Source: Rhodospirillum sp. (GTDB lineage Bacteria; Pseudomonadota; Alphaproteobacteria; Rhodospirillales; Rhodospirillaceae). From it: DNA of 50,013 nucleotides. The DNA lies in contig JAIOYK010000037.1 of assembly GCA_021741145.1 (NCBI GenBank), positions 1 through 50,013 of the forward strand, read 5' to 3'. The position numbers and the translations under genes are program-made. A model generated the notes under the pieces. That model was not told the origin of the DNA, did not search any database, and was given only the letters and a program-made list of their open reading frames with translations. Below are positions 9,328-18,580 of the stretch, one piece after another. How positions within the stretch are numbered: position 1 is the stretch's first letter; each line of letters opens with the position of its first letter.

Positions 9328-10503
9328 ATGTCCGTCCGTCCCTATCGCGATATTTCCCGCCGTGTGTCCCGCAAGATTCGCGTGGGATCGGTTTTCGTGG
9401 GGGGCGATGCGCCAATCAGCGTGCAGACCATGACCAACACGCTGACCACCGATGTGGCCGCCACCGTCGCGCAAATCCGCCGGGCGGAGGAGGCGGGCGC
9501 GGATATCGTCCGGGTGTCCTGCCCCGACGAGGAGAGCACCGCGGCCCTGAAGGACATCATCAAGCAGGTGTCCGTGCCCATCGTCGCCGATATCCACTTC
9601 CACTATAAGCGCGCCATCGAGGCCGCCGAGGCGGGCGCGGCCTGTCTGCGCATTAACCCGGGTAATATCGGCTCCGCCGACCGGGTGCGGGAGGTGGTTC
9701 GAGCCGCCAAGGATCACGGCTGTTCCATGCGCATCGGCGTGAACGCCGGATCCCTGGAAAAGGACCTGCTGGAGAAATATGGCGAGCCCTGCCCAGAGGC
9801 CATGGTCGAAAGCGCGCTCGACCACGCGCGTATCCTCGAAGACAACGACTTCACCGAATTCAAGATCAGCGTGAAGGCCAGCGACGCCTTCCTTGCCGTC
9901 GCCGCCTACATGGGTCTGGCCGAGGCTTGTGACTATCCCCTTCACCTGGGCATCACCGAGGCTGGCGGCCTGCGGGGCGGCACCGTCAAATCCGCCATCG
10001 GCATCGGCAACATGCTTTGGGCCGGGATCGGCGACACCCTCCGCGTTTCCCTCTCCGCCCAACCGGAGGAGGAGGTCAAGGTTGGCTTCGAGATCCTGAA
10101 GTCCCTGAACCTGCGCCACCGTGGTGTCCGGGTCGTGTCCTGCCCCTCCTGCGCCCGTCAGGGATTCGACGTCATCAAGACCGTGGAAGTCCTGGAGGAC
10201 CGCCTCTCCCATATCCGGACTCCCATCACCCTGTCGATCATCGGTTGCGTGGTGAACGGTCCCGGCGAGGCAAGGGAAACGGATATCGGGCTAACCGGTG
10301 GCGGCAACTTGGCCAAGGAAGGCGCGAACAAGGTTTATATCGCCGGTCTGCCGGACCACACCATCAACAACGACAAGATGGTGGATCACTTGGTGGGGCT
10401 GGTGGAAAAGAAGGCCGCCGAGATCGAGGCCGCCCAAGCCGCCCGCAAGGCCGAGGAAGAGGCGCGGAGCGAGACCGAGGAGGTCGCTGGCGCCGCCGAA
10501 TAG
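9328..10503 (+). CDS. ispG: 4-hydroxy-3-methylbut-2-enyl diphosphate synthase IspG
   Basis: Penultimate enzyme of the MEP isoprenoid pathway, converting MEcPP to HMBPP with a 4Fe-4S cluster (family knowledge). The 391-residue product starts [17 protein letters not shown] and has the TIM-barrel segments [31 protein letters not shown] and RINPGNIG. Cluster ligands are visible as Cys272 and Cys275 (SCPSCAR), Cys307 ([11 protein letters not shown]) and Glu314. This is the compact bacterial form without a plant-type insert. The C-terminal tail beyond about residue 370 is Ala/Glu-rich and probably disordered. It is preceded by rodZ and ends only 6 bp from the convergent solute-binding gene, with no clear terminator between them. 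Confidence 0.97.
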   Translation: MSVRPYRDISRRVSRKIRVGSVFVGGDAPISVQTMTNTLTTDVAATVAQIRRAEEAGADIVRVSCPDEESTAALKDIIKQVSVPIVADIHFHYKRAIEAAEAGAACLRINPGNIGSADRVREVVRAAKDHGCSMRIGVNAGSLEKDLLEKYGEPCPEAMVESALDHARILEDNDFTEFKISVKASDAFLAVAAYMGLAEACDYPLHLGITEAGGLRGGTVKSAIGIGNMLWAGIGDTLRVSLSAQPEEEVKVGFEILKSLNLRHRGVRVVSCPSCARQGFDVIKTVEVLEDRLSHIRTPITLSIIGCVVNGPGEARETDIGLTGGGNLAKEGANKVYIAGLPDHTINNDKMVDHLVGLVEKKAAEIEAAQAARKAEEEARSETEEVAGAAE

Positions 10504-10509
10504 GCGCCA

Positions 10510-11370
10510 TCAGTTCGCCTTCGCCTTGGATTCCGTCGCCGCCTGGACCTTGATGACCGCCAAGCCCTCGTTGAAGGCTTGGCGGAGAAGATTTCCGCGT
10601 TTGGAATCGTGGAAGCAGGCGTACAGGCTTTTCACCTCTAGGGCCCGTGCGTTGAATCGAAGCTGTCCGGCGAGATCCTTGGTCTCCGGATTATCGTTCA
10701 ATAGGAAGTCCAGCAGATCCCGGTCGATGACCGCCAAGTCCAGGCGTCCGGCTTCGACCTTGCGTAGGTTCATGACGTCCGTCAGGACCGACTCCACGGT
10801 CAATTTCCCCTGGGCCACGGCCCCGTCGAAGGTTTTTCCATTCAGATAGCCCTTCACCACGCCGATTGTCCGATGGGTGAGGTCGTCCATCGTTTTCCAG
10901 AAAACCGGCGCCTCGACCCGCTCCACGAAGCCCAGGATGCTGGCTTGGAAGGGGTGGGACAGCACGCAATTGCGGTCATTTGCGCCGTAGACCGGGAACA
11001 CGGCGTCCACATAGCCCATTTTCGTCATATCCACGGCCCGGCGCCAGGGCAGGAAGGACACCGCGGTGGCCAACCCCGCGATCTTCAGCGACCGGCGCAC
11101 GATTTCCGTGGACGTTCCTCCCTCCGGCAGGTCGGCGCCGGTGAAAGGGGGCCAATACAGGGTGGTCAGAGTGACGGGTTGGGTCAGTTCCGCCCGGGAG
11201 GACTGGGCGAGTGCCCTGCTCCCGCCTTCGCCGAATAAACGGCTGGGCAGACCAAGGACCAGCAGGGCCACGAGGGGAAACACGACCAATGGCCCGCGGA
11301 CCACCCGGTTTCCGAGACGGGTGAGGCGCCAAAACAGAGAAGGGCGCGAGAGGGCTTGGCCACCGTGCAT
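10510..11370 (-). CDS. Periplasmic solute-binding protein, SBP_bac_3 type
   Basis: A 286-residue secreted protein resembling extracellular family 3 (amino-acid type) binding proteins. Visible features are an N-terminal hydrophobic signal (VVFPLVALLVLGLPSRLF, probable cleavage after ALAQ), the lobe-1 opening TLTTLYWPPFTGADLPEGG, FLPWRRAVDMTKMGYVDAVFP, and lobe-2 segments IGVVKGYLNG and RLDLAVIDRDLLDFLL. The frame stays open upstream to 11985, but the ATG at 11370 has a good AGGGGA site and is directly followed by the signal peptide, so longer starts are not credible. No permease or ATPase gene is adjacent, so it may be an orphan binding protein or a sensor-type protein; the ligand is unknown. 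It is divergent from trxC across a 193-bp gap. Confidence 0.75.
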   Translation of the reverse strand: MHGGQALSRPSLFWRLTRLGNRVVRGPLVVFPLVALLVLGLPSRLFGEGGSRALAQSSRAELTQPVTLTTLYWPPFTGADLPEGGTSTEIVRRSLKIAGLATAVSFLPWRRAVDMTKMGYVDAVFPVYGANDRNCVLSHPFQASILGFVERVEAPVFWKTMDDLTHRTIGVVKGYLNGKTFDGAVAQGKLTVESVLTDVMNLRKVEAGRLDLAVIDRDLLDFLLNDNPETKDLAGQLRFNARALEVKSLYACFHDSKRGNLLRQAFNEGLAVIKVQAATESKAKAN

Positions 11371-11563
11371 GTTCGATCCCCTATCCGGAAACCTTTTGGA
11401 AGAGTGTCTCGTATCTTGTGCCCGAAGAGAAGAGTCGTTTTCATATCGACATGAAATGGTGAATGGATGGGAGGATCCTGACTTGGGCAAGGGGGGCCAG
11501 GCCTCGGGCTGGGAAACCTCAATGCGCTTTGGGTCGTCCTCTGATTTAATATAGGGGGACCCA

Positions 11564-12022
11564 ATGGAGAAAACGACCATGTCACGGGAAGATGTGCTGC
11601 TCTCTTGCCTAGCCTGTGGAGCCGTCAATCGCCTACCCGCCAATCGGCCAGCGGAGGCGGGGCGATGCGGGAAATGCAAAGCCGATCTTTTCCCCAAGGA
11701 ACCTTTGGTTCTGACCGGAAAAGTCCTCTTCCACGCGGTGGAGTCCGACCGGGTTCCCTTGCTCGTGGACTGCTGGGCGCCCTGGTGCGGCCCCTGTCGA
11801 AGTTTCGCCCCCACCTTCGCGCGGGCCGCCGAGCAGCTCCATCCCCGTGTCCGCCTCGGGAAACTGAACACCGAGGAGGAACAGGCCGCCGCGGCGCGCC
11901 TGGGCATCCGCTCCATTCCGACCCTAATCCTCTTCGGCCAGGGCCAGGAAGTCGCCCGGATGAGTGGCGCGCTCCCCTTGCCCAACCTGCTGCGCTGGGT
12001 TTCGGAGACGGTCGGGATGTGA
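11564..12022 (+). CDS. trxC: Thioredoxin 2 TrxC with N-terminal zinc finger
   Basis: Thioredoxin of the TrxC type. An N-terminal zinc-binding segment shows two CxxC pairs (CLAC and CGKC, about residues 15-38), followed by a thioredoxin fold with WAPWCGPCRSFAPTF and the cis-proline motif IRSIPTLILF. In E. coli TrxC is an oxidative-stress thioredoxin (family knowledge). The start could be the ATG at 11564, preceded by AGGGGGA, or the ATG at 11579, preceded by GGAG; I give the first (152 residues). It differs from trxA in having the zinc domain. purB follows on the same strand after 80 bp. Confidence 0.92.
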   Translation: MEKTTMSREDVLLSCLACGAVNRLPANRPAEAGRCGKCKADLFPKEPLVLTGKVLFHAVESDRVPLLVDCWAPWCGPCRSFAPTFARAAEQLHPRVRLGKLNTEEEQAAAARLGIRSIPTLILFGQGQEVARMSGALPLPNLLRWVSETVGM

Positions 12023-12102
12023 CCACGCCTTGGCTTGGGACGGGATCCGGTTCCATCACCCCTTGGTCCGGCCCGTTTCAGGGTCTATAAGGGGCACTTC
12101 CA

Positions 12103-13452
12103 ATGACCACCTCTTTTGCTTTGGAGCGCGCGAGACCGATGATTCCCCGCTATAGCCGCGAGCGCATGGCCGCCATTTGGGCGCCGGAGAACAAGTTCCG
12201 TATCTGGTTCGAGATCGAGGCCCACGCCTGCGACGCCTTGGCCGAGATTGGCGTGATTCCCAAGGACGCCGCGGCGACGGTCTGGGAGAAAGGAAGTCTG
12301 CCCTATACCGCGGAGCGGGTCGCCCAGATCGACGCCATCGAGGCCGAGGTCAAGCACGACGTCATCGCCTTCCTCACCGAACTGGCCGGGCATGTGGGCG
12401 AGCCTTCTCGCTTCGTCCACCAGGGTATGACCAGCTCCGACGTGTTGGACACTTGCCTTGCCGTGCAACTCACCCAGGCCGCGGACCTGCTGTTGGAGGA
12501 CTTGGATGGCCTTCTGGCCGCGCTGAAGGAGCGGGCCTTCGAACATAAGATGACCGTCTGCATGGGCCGCAGCCATGGCATCCACGCCGAGCCGGTGACC
12601 ATGGGCTTGAAGTTCGCCGGGTTCCATGCCGAATTCCAGCGCGCCCGGACCCGCCTGATCGCCGCCCGGGAGGATATCGCCACCTGCGCCATTTCCGGTG
12701 CCGTGGGCACCTTCGCCAATATCGATCCCCGGGTGGAGGAGCATGTGGCCGCCAAGCTTGGCTTGAAGCCGGAACCCCTGTCGACCCAGGTGATCCCCCG
12801 GGACCGTCACGCCCAGTTCTTCGCGGTCCTGGGCGTCATCGCCTCGTCCGTGGAACGCGCGGCCACCGAGATCCGGCATCTGCAACGCACGGAAGTGCGC
12901 GAGGTGGAGGAGTTCTTCTCCAAGGGCCAGAAGGGCAGTTCGGCCATGCCCCACAAGCGCAATCCGGTGTTGACCGAGAACCTGACGGGCTTGGCCCGCA
13001 TGGTGCGGTCCTACGCCCTACCCGCCATGGAAAACGTGGCGCTGTGGCACGAACGGGACATCTCCCATTCCTCGGTGGAGCGGATGATCGGCCCCGACGC
13101 CACGGTCACCCTGGACTTCGCGCTGGTTCGGTTGACCTCCGTCATGGCCAAGCTGGTCGTCTACCCCGATGCCGTTGATCGAACCCTCAACCAGATGGGG
13201 GGCCTGGTCTTCAGTCAACGGGTCCTTTTGGCCCTGACCCAAGCGGGCGTGTCGCGGGAAGACAGCTATCGCATTGTTCAGCGCAACGCGATGGAGGTGT
13301 GGAACGGCAAGGGACGGTTGCTCGATCTGCTAAAAGGTGACACCGATGTTACCGAACGCCTGAGCACCGAGCAGCTGGAGGAGTTGTTCGATCTCGGGTA
13401 CCATACCAAACATGTCGACACCATTTTCCAGCGCGTCTTTGGCGAATCCTGA
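12103..13452 (+). CDS. purB: Adenylosuccinate lyase PurB
   Basis: Fumarase/aspartase-superfamily lyase acting twice in purine synthesis, on SAICAR and on adenylosuccinate (family knowledge). The superfamily signature [11 protein letters not shown] lies near residue 283, and other conserved stretches are [24 protein letters not shown] and [11 protein letters not shown]. Two starts are possible: ATG 12103, with a strong AAGGGGC site 7 bases upstream, gives 449 residues; ATG 12139 gives [10 protein letters not shown], the usual N-terminus of the shorter bacterial PurB class (437 residues). I report the first and consider the second equally likely. The 3' end overlaps zntB by 41 bp in a different frame, so the two are probably cotranscribed. 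Confidence 0.96.
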   Translation: MTTSFALERARPMIPRYSRERMAAIWAPENKFRIWFEIEAHACDALAEIGVIPKDAAATVWEKGSLPYTAERVAQIDAIEAEVKHDVIAFLTELAGHVGEPSRFVHQGMTSSDVLDTCLAVQLTQAADLLLEDLDGLLAALKERAFEHKMTVCMGRSHGIHAEPVTMGLKFAGFHAEFQRARTRLIAAREDIATCAISGAVGTFANIDPRVEEHVAAKLGLKPEPLSTQVIPRDRHAQFFAVLGVIASSVERAATEIRHLQRTEVREVEEFFSKGQKGSSAMPHKRNPVLTENLTGLARMVRSYALPAMENVALWHERDISHSSVERMIGPDATVTLDFALVRLTSVMAKLVVYPDAVDRTLNQMGGLVFSQRVLLALTQAGVSREDSYRIVQRNAMEVWNGKGRLLDLLKGDTDVTERLSTEQLEELFDLGYHTKHVDTIFQRVFGES

Positions 13453-14482
13453 CGGTCCTTCCGACGGTCCGGCCTCTCCCGCCATCCTTTGGGTGGTCTC
13501 CCTGGACGGCAGGGGAGGGGCGCGGGATCTCAACCTGGATCCCCATGCCGTGACCGCCCATCTGGCCGCGGCGGATGGGGAAGCGGCTCCTCTTTGGGTC
13601 CACATCCACCGGGAATGGGAAAGCGCGGATCTCTGGTTAAAGTCCGTCAAGGTTCCACGAGCCGCCCGGCGGGACCTGCTCGCCGGGGATACCCGTCCCG
13701 ATGCCCTGGCCCTGGGGGAAGGGTTGCTTGTCAACCTGCGGGGGGTGAACCTGAACCCCGGCGCCGAGCCCGAGGACATGGTGGCGCTTCGTCTTTGGGT
13801 CACGCCCCGTTTGGTGGTCTCCGCCCGTGCCCGATCGGTCAAGGCCGTTCAGGATGTGCGCGCCCAGTTGAAACACGGCTATGGCCCCTTGGATGCCGGA
13901 GGCATCAGCGGCGCCCTGGCCTTGGCGCTCGCCGACCGCATGCAGCCCTTCCTGCTGGAACTTTCCGATTCCATCTACGATCTGGATGAGCGGGACGAGA
14001 TCCTCGGGAGCGAGACCCAGGACCGGGAGCGGGACCTGGAGGAGGAACTGCACCAAGCCCGGCTCGATATTGTTGGTTTGCGTCGCTATCTGGCGCCCCA
14101 ACAGGCGGCTTTGAGCCGTTTGCAAAGCAGCGTCCACCCGGTTTTGACCCAAGCCAACAAGGAAACCCTGGGCATCGCCCTGAACGCGCATACCCGCCAT
14201 CTGGAGGATCTGGATTCTCTCCGGGACCAAGCGGCCCTACTGCGGGACCGGATCCAACAGCGCGCCCAGGAACGGACGAACCGGGTGGTCTACCGGATGA
14301 GCCTGATGGCGGGTGTGTTCCTGCCTTTAACCTTCATCACGGGCCTATTGGGGGTGAACCTAGGGGGTATTCCTGGAGCCGAGACCAACTGGGGATTCTG
14401 GATTCTGTGCGGTCTTCTGGTGGTCCTGGTCGGTGTGGAGTGGTTTTATATCAGGCGCAGTGATCGCTTCCGGGAGCGGTAA
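13412..14482 (+). CDS. zntB: CorA-family zinc transporter ZntB
   Basis: CorA-type divalent cation transporter of 356 residues. A large cytoplasmic N-terminal funnel (about 1-290, helical and charged, e.g. LDERDEILGSETQDRERDLEEEL) is followed by two C-terminal membrane segments (LMAGVFLPLTFITGLLG and FWILCGLLVVLVGVEWFYI). The loop after TM1 reads GVNLGGIPG. This is the ZntB variant rather than the GMN of CorA, so zinc (or another non-magnesium ion) is the better prediction; the direction of transport is disputed for the family. It begins inside the last 41 bp of purB. A hairpin terminator follows 24 bp after the stop. Confidence 0.88.
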   Translation: MSTPFSSASLANPDGPSDGPASPAILWVVSLDGRGGARDLNLDPHAVTAHLAAADGEAAPLWVHIHREWESADLWLKSVKVPRAARRDLLAGDTRPDALALGEGLLVNLRGVNLNPGAEPEDMVALRLWVTPRLVVSARARSVKAVQDVRAQLKHGYGPLDAGGISGALALALADRMQPFLLELSDSIYDLDERDEILGSETQDRERDLEEELHQARLDIVGLRRYLAPQQAALSRLQSSVHPVLTQANKETLGIALNAHTRHLEDLDSLRDQAALLRDRIQQRAQERTNRVVYRMSLMAGVFLPLTFITGLLGVNLGGIPGAETNWGFWILCGLLVVLVGVEWFYIRRSDRFRER

Positions 14483-14506
14483 GGGCGCCGAAGGCCGACC
14501 ATGAAA

Positions 14507-14530
14507 AACCCCGGTCTTGGGACCGGGGTT
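14507..14530. terminator. Hairpin terminator after zntB, usable in both directions
   Basis: AACCCCGGTC (14507-14516) pairs with GACCGGGGTT (14521-14530) across a TTGG loop. Read on the minus strand the stem is followed by a T-run (from 14508 to 14504), a good intrinsic terminator for the leftward zeta-inhibitor transcript. On the plus strand it lies 24 bp after zntB with only TT following. Confidence 0.8.
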
Positions 14531-14582
14531 GTCGCGTCGGGCACGATATTCAAAAAGAGAAGGTCCCTGTGCATCGACACCT

Positions 14583-14609
14583 TCAAAAGCTTCATTCAAA
14601 AGCTTCATT
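14583..14609. repeat. 13-bp tandem duplication
   Basis: TTCAAAAGCTTCA is present twice in direct tandem (about 14583-14608) in the gap between zntB and the zeta-inhibitor gene. No coding function is visible. The 198-bp stretch from 14531 to 14728 contains only this duplication and the hairpin described next. Confidence 0.75.
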
Positions 14610-14695
14610 GGTCGGTGCCCTAGGTTTTTGTTGGTGCATCACCTTTTCAAACTCTGGCTGAAGCCTTCGTTTGGGGCGACGCAAGAGATCAAACC

Positions 14696-14721
14696 GCACG
14701 AAATCGGGCTCGATTTCGTGC
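14696..14721 (-). terminator. Perfect hairpin just after the zeta-inhibitor gene
   Basis: GCACGAAATCG (14696-14706) and CGATTTCGTGC (14711-14721) form an 11-bp perfect stem with a four-base loop, 7 bases beyond the stop of the minus-strand gene. The downstream T content on that strand is weak (GGTTTGATCTCTT). It probably acts as first terminator or 3'-end stabiliser, backed by the hairpin at 14507-14530. Confidence 0.65.
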
Positions 14722-14728
14722 AAGGACG

Positions 14729-15064
14729 TTAGCCTTGACCATCCAAGCCGCGGACGACGCGGTCGGCTTCGTCCCGAAACTTTCCAAGCTTGATGCTCAG
14801 ACGCCCCTCTGTGATGTCCACACCCTTGGCGGTCAAGTCCCCCAGGACCTTGGCGATGATCTCGTCATCCCCATGGATGGTCAGTTCCGATTCCACCAGA
14901 GCCAGGGCATAAGCCTCGGCGGCGGGGTCATCCATGGCCATTTCCTTGGCCGCCCATAGGCCGAACAGCTTGTCGCGTTTCGCGGTAATGCGGAAGGCGC
15001 GCTCCTCGTCCAACTGGTATTTGGCCTCGAATCCCTTTTGCCGATTCTCGAAGGCGTCACTCAT
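14729..15064 (-). CDS. F1-ATPase inhibitor zeta subunit (DUF1476)
   Basis: A 111-residue cytoplasmic protein matching the DUF1476 family, identified in Paracoccus as the zeta inhibitor of the F1-ATPase, which blocks ATP hydrolysis (family knowledge). Recognisable parts are the inhibitory N-terminus MSDAFENRQKGFEAKYQLDE, then RDKLFGLWAAKEM and the helix-rich C-terminal half. The ATG at 15064 is preceded by AGGGGATC; an open frame extends 50 codons further upstream but carries no family similarity. It is a single-gene unit, divergent from the NRDE gene and ending in two hairpins. The ATP synthase genes are not in this window. Confidence 0.88.
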   Translation of the reverse strand: MSDAFENRQKGFEAKYQLDEERAFRITAKRDKLFGLWAAKEMAMDDPAAEAYALALVESELTIHGDDEIIAKVLGDLTAKGVDITEGRLSIKLGKFRDEADRVVRGLDGQG

Positions 15065-15272
15065 ATCCGTTTGATCCCCTGCAATCCGTTTGCATCCGGA
15101 GGCCCTTCCCTGGATATGGGGAGGACCTGAACCCCTGTCATACTCCGGACGGCCCACTCCCATCCAGACTGGATCCTGGTTATACCGCTTGCCCCTAGGC
15201 GCGTGTACCCCCAAACTTTCTCCCCGGGCCGAAGAAGATGTTGGCCTGAATCACGAGGGGGCCTGTCGCCGC

Positions 15273-16037
15273 ATGTGTACCGTCGTTATTGATCGAAGGC
15301 CGGGTGATGCCTGGCCGCTTCTGCTTGGCGCCAACCGGGACGAAATGGCGGGCCGTCCCTGGTTGCCACCGGCCCGCCACTGGCCGTCCAGGCCGGAGGT
15401 GGTCGCTGGAATGGACGAACTGGCGGGGGGCAGCTGGCTGGGGATCAATGACTGGGGGGTGGTGGCTTGTATCCTCAACAGGCAGGGCACCCTGGGACCC
15501 TTGCCCGGGGTGCGCAGTCGAGGAGAATTGGTTCTCGACGCCCTGGACGTGGCCGACGCCAAGGATGCGGCGGACTTCCTGGTCGACGTCGATCCCCTGG
15601 CCTACCGCCCCTTTAATATGATCGTGGCCGACAACCGGGATGCCTTCTGGATCCGCCACGCCGACCGGGACGGCGCCGATGCCATCACGGTCAATGCCCT
15701 GCCCGTAGGCCTGTCGGTCCTGACGGCCCTTGAGCTGGATGATCCGGAGGATCCCCGCATCCGCGCCTTCCTCCCCCGATTCCGTGCCGTCCCGCGGCCC
15801 GATCCGGACCTGGGACCGGAGGGGTGGCGGGAGTGGACGACCCTGTTGGCGAGCAGAACCCACGACGTGGATAAGGGACCGTCCTCGGCCATGTGCTTCC
15901 AAACAGCCCGGGGTTTTGGAACGGTCAGTTCCGCCCTGGTGGCCCTGCCGTCCATGGAAAGGACGGAGATCAGGCCTCTGTTTCACTTCGCCAAGGGGCC
16001 ACCGGATCGTTTCTCCTACGAACCCATCGCTCTTTAG
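15273..16037 (+). CDS. NRDE (TANGO2-like) family protein
   Basis: A 254-residue protein of the NRDE/TANGO2 family. The family hallmarks are at the N-terminus: MCTVVI, with Cys2 in the position of the N-terminal nucleophile-like residue, then GANRDE about 30 residues later, followed by GGSWLGINDWGVVACILN and RPFNMIVAD. The biochemical role is uncertain; eukaryotic TANGO2 has been linked to haem and lipid trafficking, and I make no claim for this protein. I chose the ATG at 15273 because the family begins MCT, although the frame is open 183 bases further upstream. It is divergent from the zeta-inhibitor gene (208-bp gap). Confidence 0.82.
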   Translation: MCTVVIDRRPGDAWPLLLGANRDEMAGRPWLPPARHWPSRPEVVAGMDELAGGSWLGINDWGVVACILNRQGTLGPLPGVRSRGELVLDALDVADAKDAADFLVDVDPLAYRPFNMIVADNRDAFWIRHADRDGADAITVNALPVGLSVLTALELDDPEDPRIRAFLPRFRAVPRPDPDLGPEGWREWTTLLASRTHDVDKGPSSAMCFQTARGFGTVSSALVALPSMERTEIRPLFHFAKGPPDRFSYEPIAL

Positions 16038-16062
16038 GGGAACGCACCGCGTGCGCTCTTTC

Positions 16063-16092
16063 TTTGCGTTTGCTGGACGATGGGTCTATAAA
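16063..16092 (+). promoter_or_regulatory. Candidate sigma-70 promoter for the HTH gene
   Basis: TTTGCG (16063-16068), an 18-bp spacer and TATAAA (16087-16092) lie about 100 bp before the start at 16196. The fit is fair, not exact. It would give a leader of roughly 97 bases with an AGGAGG ribosome site at 16181-16186. Confidence 0.4.
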
Positions 16093-16195
16093 TTGGCGAA
16101 TCATCCGATCGGTTGGCCCGCCATGGTGGGCTCCCGAGCCTCTCTCCCCATGTGAAATGCCTTTGGTGTTTGGGCTTACCAGGAGGAACACCCCC

Positions 16196-16624
16196 ATGAC
16201 TCCGAACGCCTTCAAGCAATGGCGCAAACGCCTCGGTCTGTCGCAGAAGGAAGCGGCGGAGGTTCTGGGCCTGAAGCGGCGTGTGGTGCAGTACTACGAG
16301 AAGGGGGAGCGGGACGGCGAGAAAGTCACTATCCCCAAGGCGGTTCGGTTGGCCTGTTGGGCCCTGTTGCAGGGGGTGACTGAATACCAGGGGGCGACAC
16401 ATGGCGAAGCCGTGACCGCGGCCACGCAAGCCGCCGTCAAGGAGGCGATTAAGGACGCGCCCAAGGAGGCCAAGAAAGCCAAGCCGAAGACGCCGGACCT
16501 GGGTGGCGCGGCGGCGGAAGAGGATGATGACGAGGACGAGGAAGACGACGAGCTGAATGATGCGGATCCGGACACCGGGGAGGAAGAGATGTCCCCGCCC
16601 ATGGTTGTTCAAAATGAAGGGTAG
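16196..16624 (+). CDS. Small Xre-type HTH protein with acidic C-terminal tail
   Basis: A 142-residue protein. Residues 4-60 form an Xre/Cro helix-turn-helix (FKQWRKRLGLSQKEAAEVLG, then RVVQYYEKGER). A Lys/Ala-rich helix follows (about 80-100, KEAIKDAPKEAKKAKPK), and then an acidic stretch (about 105-130) with about 20 Asp/Glu. The start has a perfect AGGAGG. The DNA target is unknown. The acidic tail could modulate DNA binding or contact basic partners, but this is inference. It converges with the quiC-type gene, 25 bp apart. Similar short HTH genes occur in alphaproteobacteria, usually annotated as transcriptional regulators. Confidence 0.78.
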   Translation: MTPNAFKQWRKRLGLSQKEAAEVLGLKRRVVQYYEKGERDGEKVTIPKAVRLACWALLQGVTEYQGATHGEAVTAATQAAVKEAIKDAPKEAKKAKPKTPDLGGAAAEEDDDEDEEDDELNDADPDTGEEEMSPPMVVQNEG

Positions 16625-16649
16625 GGGTGGGAAATTTCTCTCTTTCCGC

Positions 16650-18563
16650 TCAAGCCTTCCTTGCATCGGGTTCCCGGGCTCGCCGCTTCTGGGCGGCGAT
16701 GCGGAACGGAGCGTTCGGTGCCCCATAGCCGTCATAGCCCCCCGACCGTTCCACGATTTCGAAAAAGAAGCCATCCCCCCGGGTTGGCCCATAGAGCTGT
16801 AGATAGCGGCCCCCTCCACCACTTTGGTCGAGCAGGATATGGCCTTGTCGTAGGCGGTCTCCCAGAGTCGGTTCCAGGCCCAGGCGGGCCTCCAGGTCAT
16901 CGTGGTAGTTGCGGGAGATTTCCAGGGGGCGGAAGCCATTTTCTCGCAAGGCCTCGGCGCTGGCGAAGAGATCGTCGGTCAGCAATGCCAAGTGCTGGAT
17001 TGAAGAGCCAGGACCTTCCACCAGGAACCGTCCCGCCACCGTGCGTCTGTTTTCCGCTCCGTTCAAGGTAATGCGCGGGCCGCCCCCCAGGCTTTCGATG
17101 GCCTGGCTTCGGATCAGTCCAGCGGGGTCGACCACGTCCATCACCGGTGTTTTCCTGGTCTTGAACAGGGTCGTGTAAAACAGAACCCAACCGGGCATGT
17201 CCTCCGCCGTCATGGTTTGGGCCAAGTGATCCACCCGAACCAGTCCCACCGGTCTGGGCGGGGATGGGGATGGGGCCAGCGGTAGGAAGTCGATCTCCCG
17301 GAAGCGGGACAGCTCCGGCGAGCCGTCCAGGAAGTGGATCAGCCCCCCCCGCAAACCCTGGATGGCCGGGATCGCCAGTTCTCCGGGACCAGCGGGGTTT
17401 TCAGCGCCCTGGGCGCCCAGGGCGACAGCCCGGTCGAAGGTGGCTCGGGCGTCATCCACCCGCAGACCGATGTCGCAAACCGTGGTGCCATGGGCCTCGA
17501 AGGCGGCCCGGGCGTGGCCGGTCGCCTCCCTGTTCACCAGGATGGACATTTCTCCCTGGTGCCAGAGAGTCACGGCCTTGGAGCGGTGGCGAGCCGTCCT
17601 GGTGAACCCGAAGCGGACCAGATCCTCCTCCAGATCGAGGGCTCCCTGCCCGTCCGTGGCGAATTCCACGAATTCCACGGCCTCCAACGTCCTGGGGCCA
17701 GGCATGGCGGGGACCTCGATCCGGATGTCCGGTTCCTCCCGCCTCACGGTGTCCATCAACCACATCAAGGAGCGGTGGCCGTCCACGGAAATAGCCTGGG
17801 GAGAGCCGCCCCGAAACTGGTCATTGAAGATTTCCAGGGACACAGGTCCGCCGTAGCCCGTGGCGGCGACCGCCCGCATGAAGTCCACCACCGGCAAATC
17901 ACCTTCGCCGGGCATGGTCCGGAAATGGCGGCTCCAGTAGAGCAGGTCCATGTCGATCAGGGGCGCGTCGGCGAGTTGCAGGAAAAAGATCTTGTCCCCG
18001 GGGATGGCGCGGATGGTGTCGGACTCGATCTTGCGCGACAGGCTGTGGAAGCTGTCCAGGATCAGCCCGACATTGGGATGGTTGGCCCTGCGGACCACTT
18101 CCCAGGCGTCCCGGTGGTCATTGATATGGCGACCCCAGGCCAGGGCCTCGTAACCCACCCGCAGCCCCCGCTGGGCCGCCTGTTCTCCGAGTGCGTGGAA
18201 ATCCTCGGCGATTCGGTCGATGCCTCCCAGGGCAATGGGGGACACGCTGGAACAGACGAGCACCAGGTCCGTACCCAGGTCCTCCATCAGGTCGAACTTG
18301 CGTTCGGCCCGGTCGAAGGCGCGGGTCCGATGGGGTTCGGGCATGCCCTCGAAATCGCGGAAGGGCTGGAACAGGGTAATCTCCAGTCCATGGTCCCGCG
18401 CCATGGCGCCCACCTCCCGGGGGGACCCATCGAAGGCGAGGAAGTCGTTTTCGAAGATCTCGATCCCGTCGAAGCCCGCCGCGGCGATGGCGGCGAGTTT
18501 TTCCTTGAGGGTTCCCGCGATGGATACCGTCGCGATGGAGGTCTTCAGGGGCGCGGTCTTCAT
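16650..18563 (-). CDS. quiC: 3-dehydroshikimate dehydratase, fused isomerase/HPPD type (QuiC)
   Basis: A 637-residue fusion. Residues 1-285 are a xylose-isomerase-like TIM barrel (TSIATVSIAGTLKEKLAAIA, LILDSFHSL, FLQLADAPLIDMDLLYWSRH, VSLEIFNDQFRG). Residues 290-637 are two VOC/HPPD-like repeats with metal-ligand positions in VRVDHLAQTM, IQHLALLTDD and FFFEIVERSGGYDGYG. This layout matches the bifunctional-looking QuiC dehydratases of pseudomonads, which convert 3-dehydroshikimate to protocatechuate (family knowledge). It is the last gene of a leftward unit with a TRAP transporter and a quinate/shikimate dehydrogenase, which strongly supports the assignment. The gap to dctM is 17 bp. Protocatechuate ring-cleavage genes are not in the window. 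Confidence 0.9.
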   Translation of the reverse strand: MKTAPLKTSIATVSIAGTLKEKLAAIAAAGFDGIEIFENDFLAFDGSPREVGAMARDHGLEITLFQPFRDFEGMPEPHRTRAFDRAERKFDLMEDLGTDLVLVCSSVSPIALGGIDRIAEDFHALGEQAAQRGLRVGYEALAWGRHINDHRDAWEVVRRANHPNVGLILDSFHSLSRKIESDTIRAIPGDKIFFLQLADAPLIDMDLLYWSRHFRTMPGEGDLPVVDFMRAVAATGYGGPVSLEIFNDQFRGGSPQAISVDGHRSLMWLMDTVRREEPDIRIEVPAMPGPRTLEAVEFVEFATDGQGALDLEEDLVRFGFTRTARHRSKAVTLWHQGEMSILVNREATGHARAAFEAHGTTVCDIGLRVDDARATFDRAVALGAQGAENPAGPGELAIPAIQGLRGGLIHFLDGSPELSRFREIDFLPLAPSPSPPRPVGLVRVDHLAQTMTAEDMPGWVLFYTTLFKTRKTPVMDVVDPAGLIRSQAIESLGGGPRITLNGAENRRTVAGRFLVEGPGSSIQHLALLTDDLFASAEALRENGFRPLEISRNYHDDLEARLGLEPTLGDRLRQGHILLDQSGGGGRYLQLYGPTRGDGFFFEIVERSGGYDGYGAPNAPFRIAAQKRRAREPDARKA

Positions 18564-18580
18564 GGCGGGATTCCTTTCGA

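Noticed and set aside
11371-11985. N-terminal extension of the binding protein at 10510-11370 by 205 codons
   Set aside because: The extension runs antisense through trxC, has no domain similarity, and the ATG at 11370 has a good ribosome site directly before a signal peptide.
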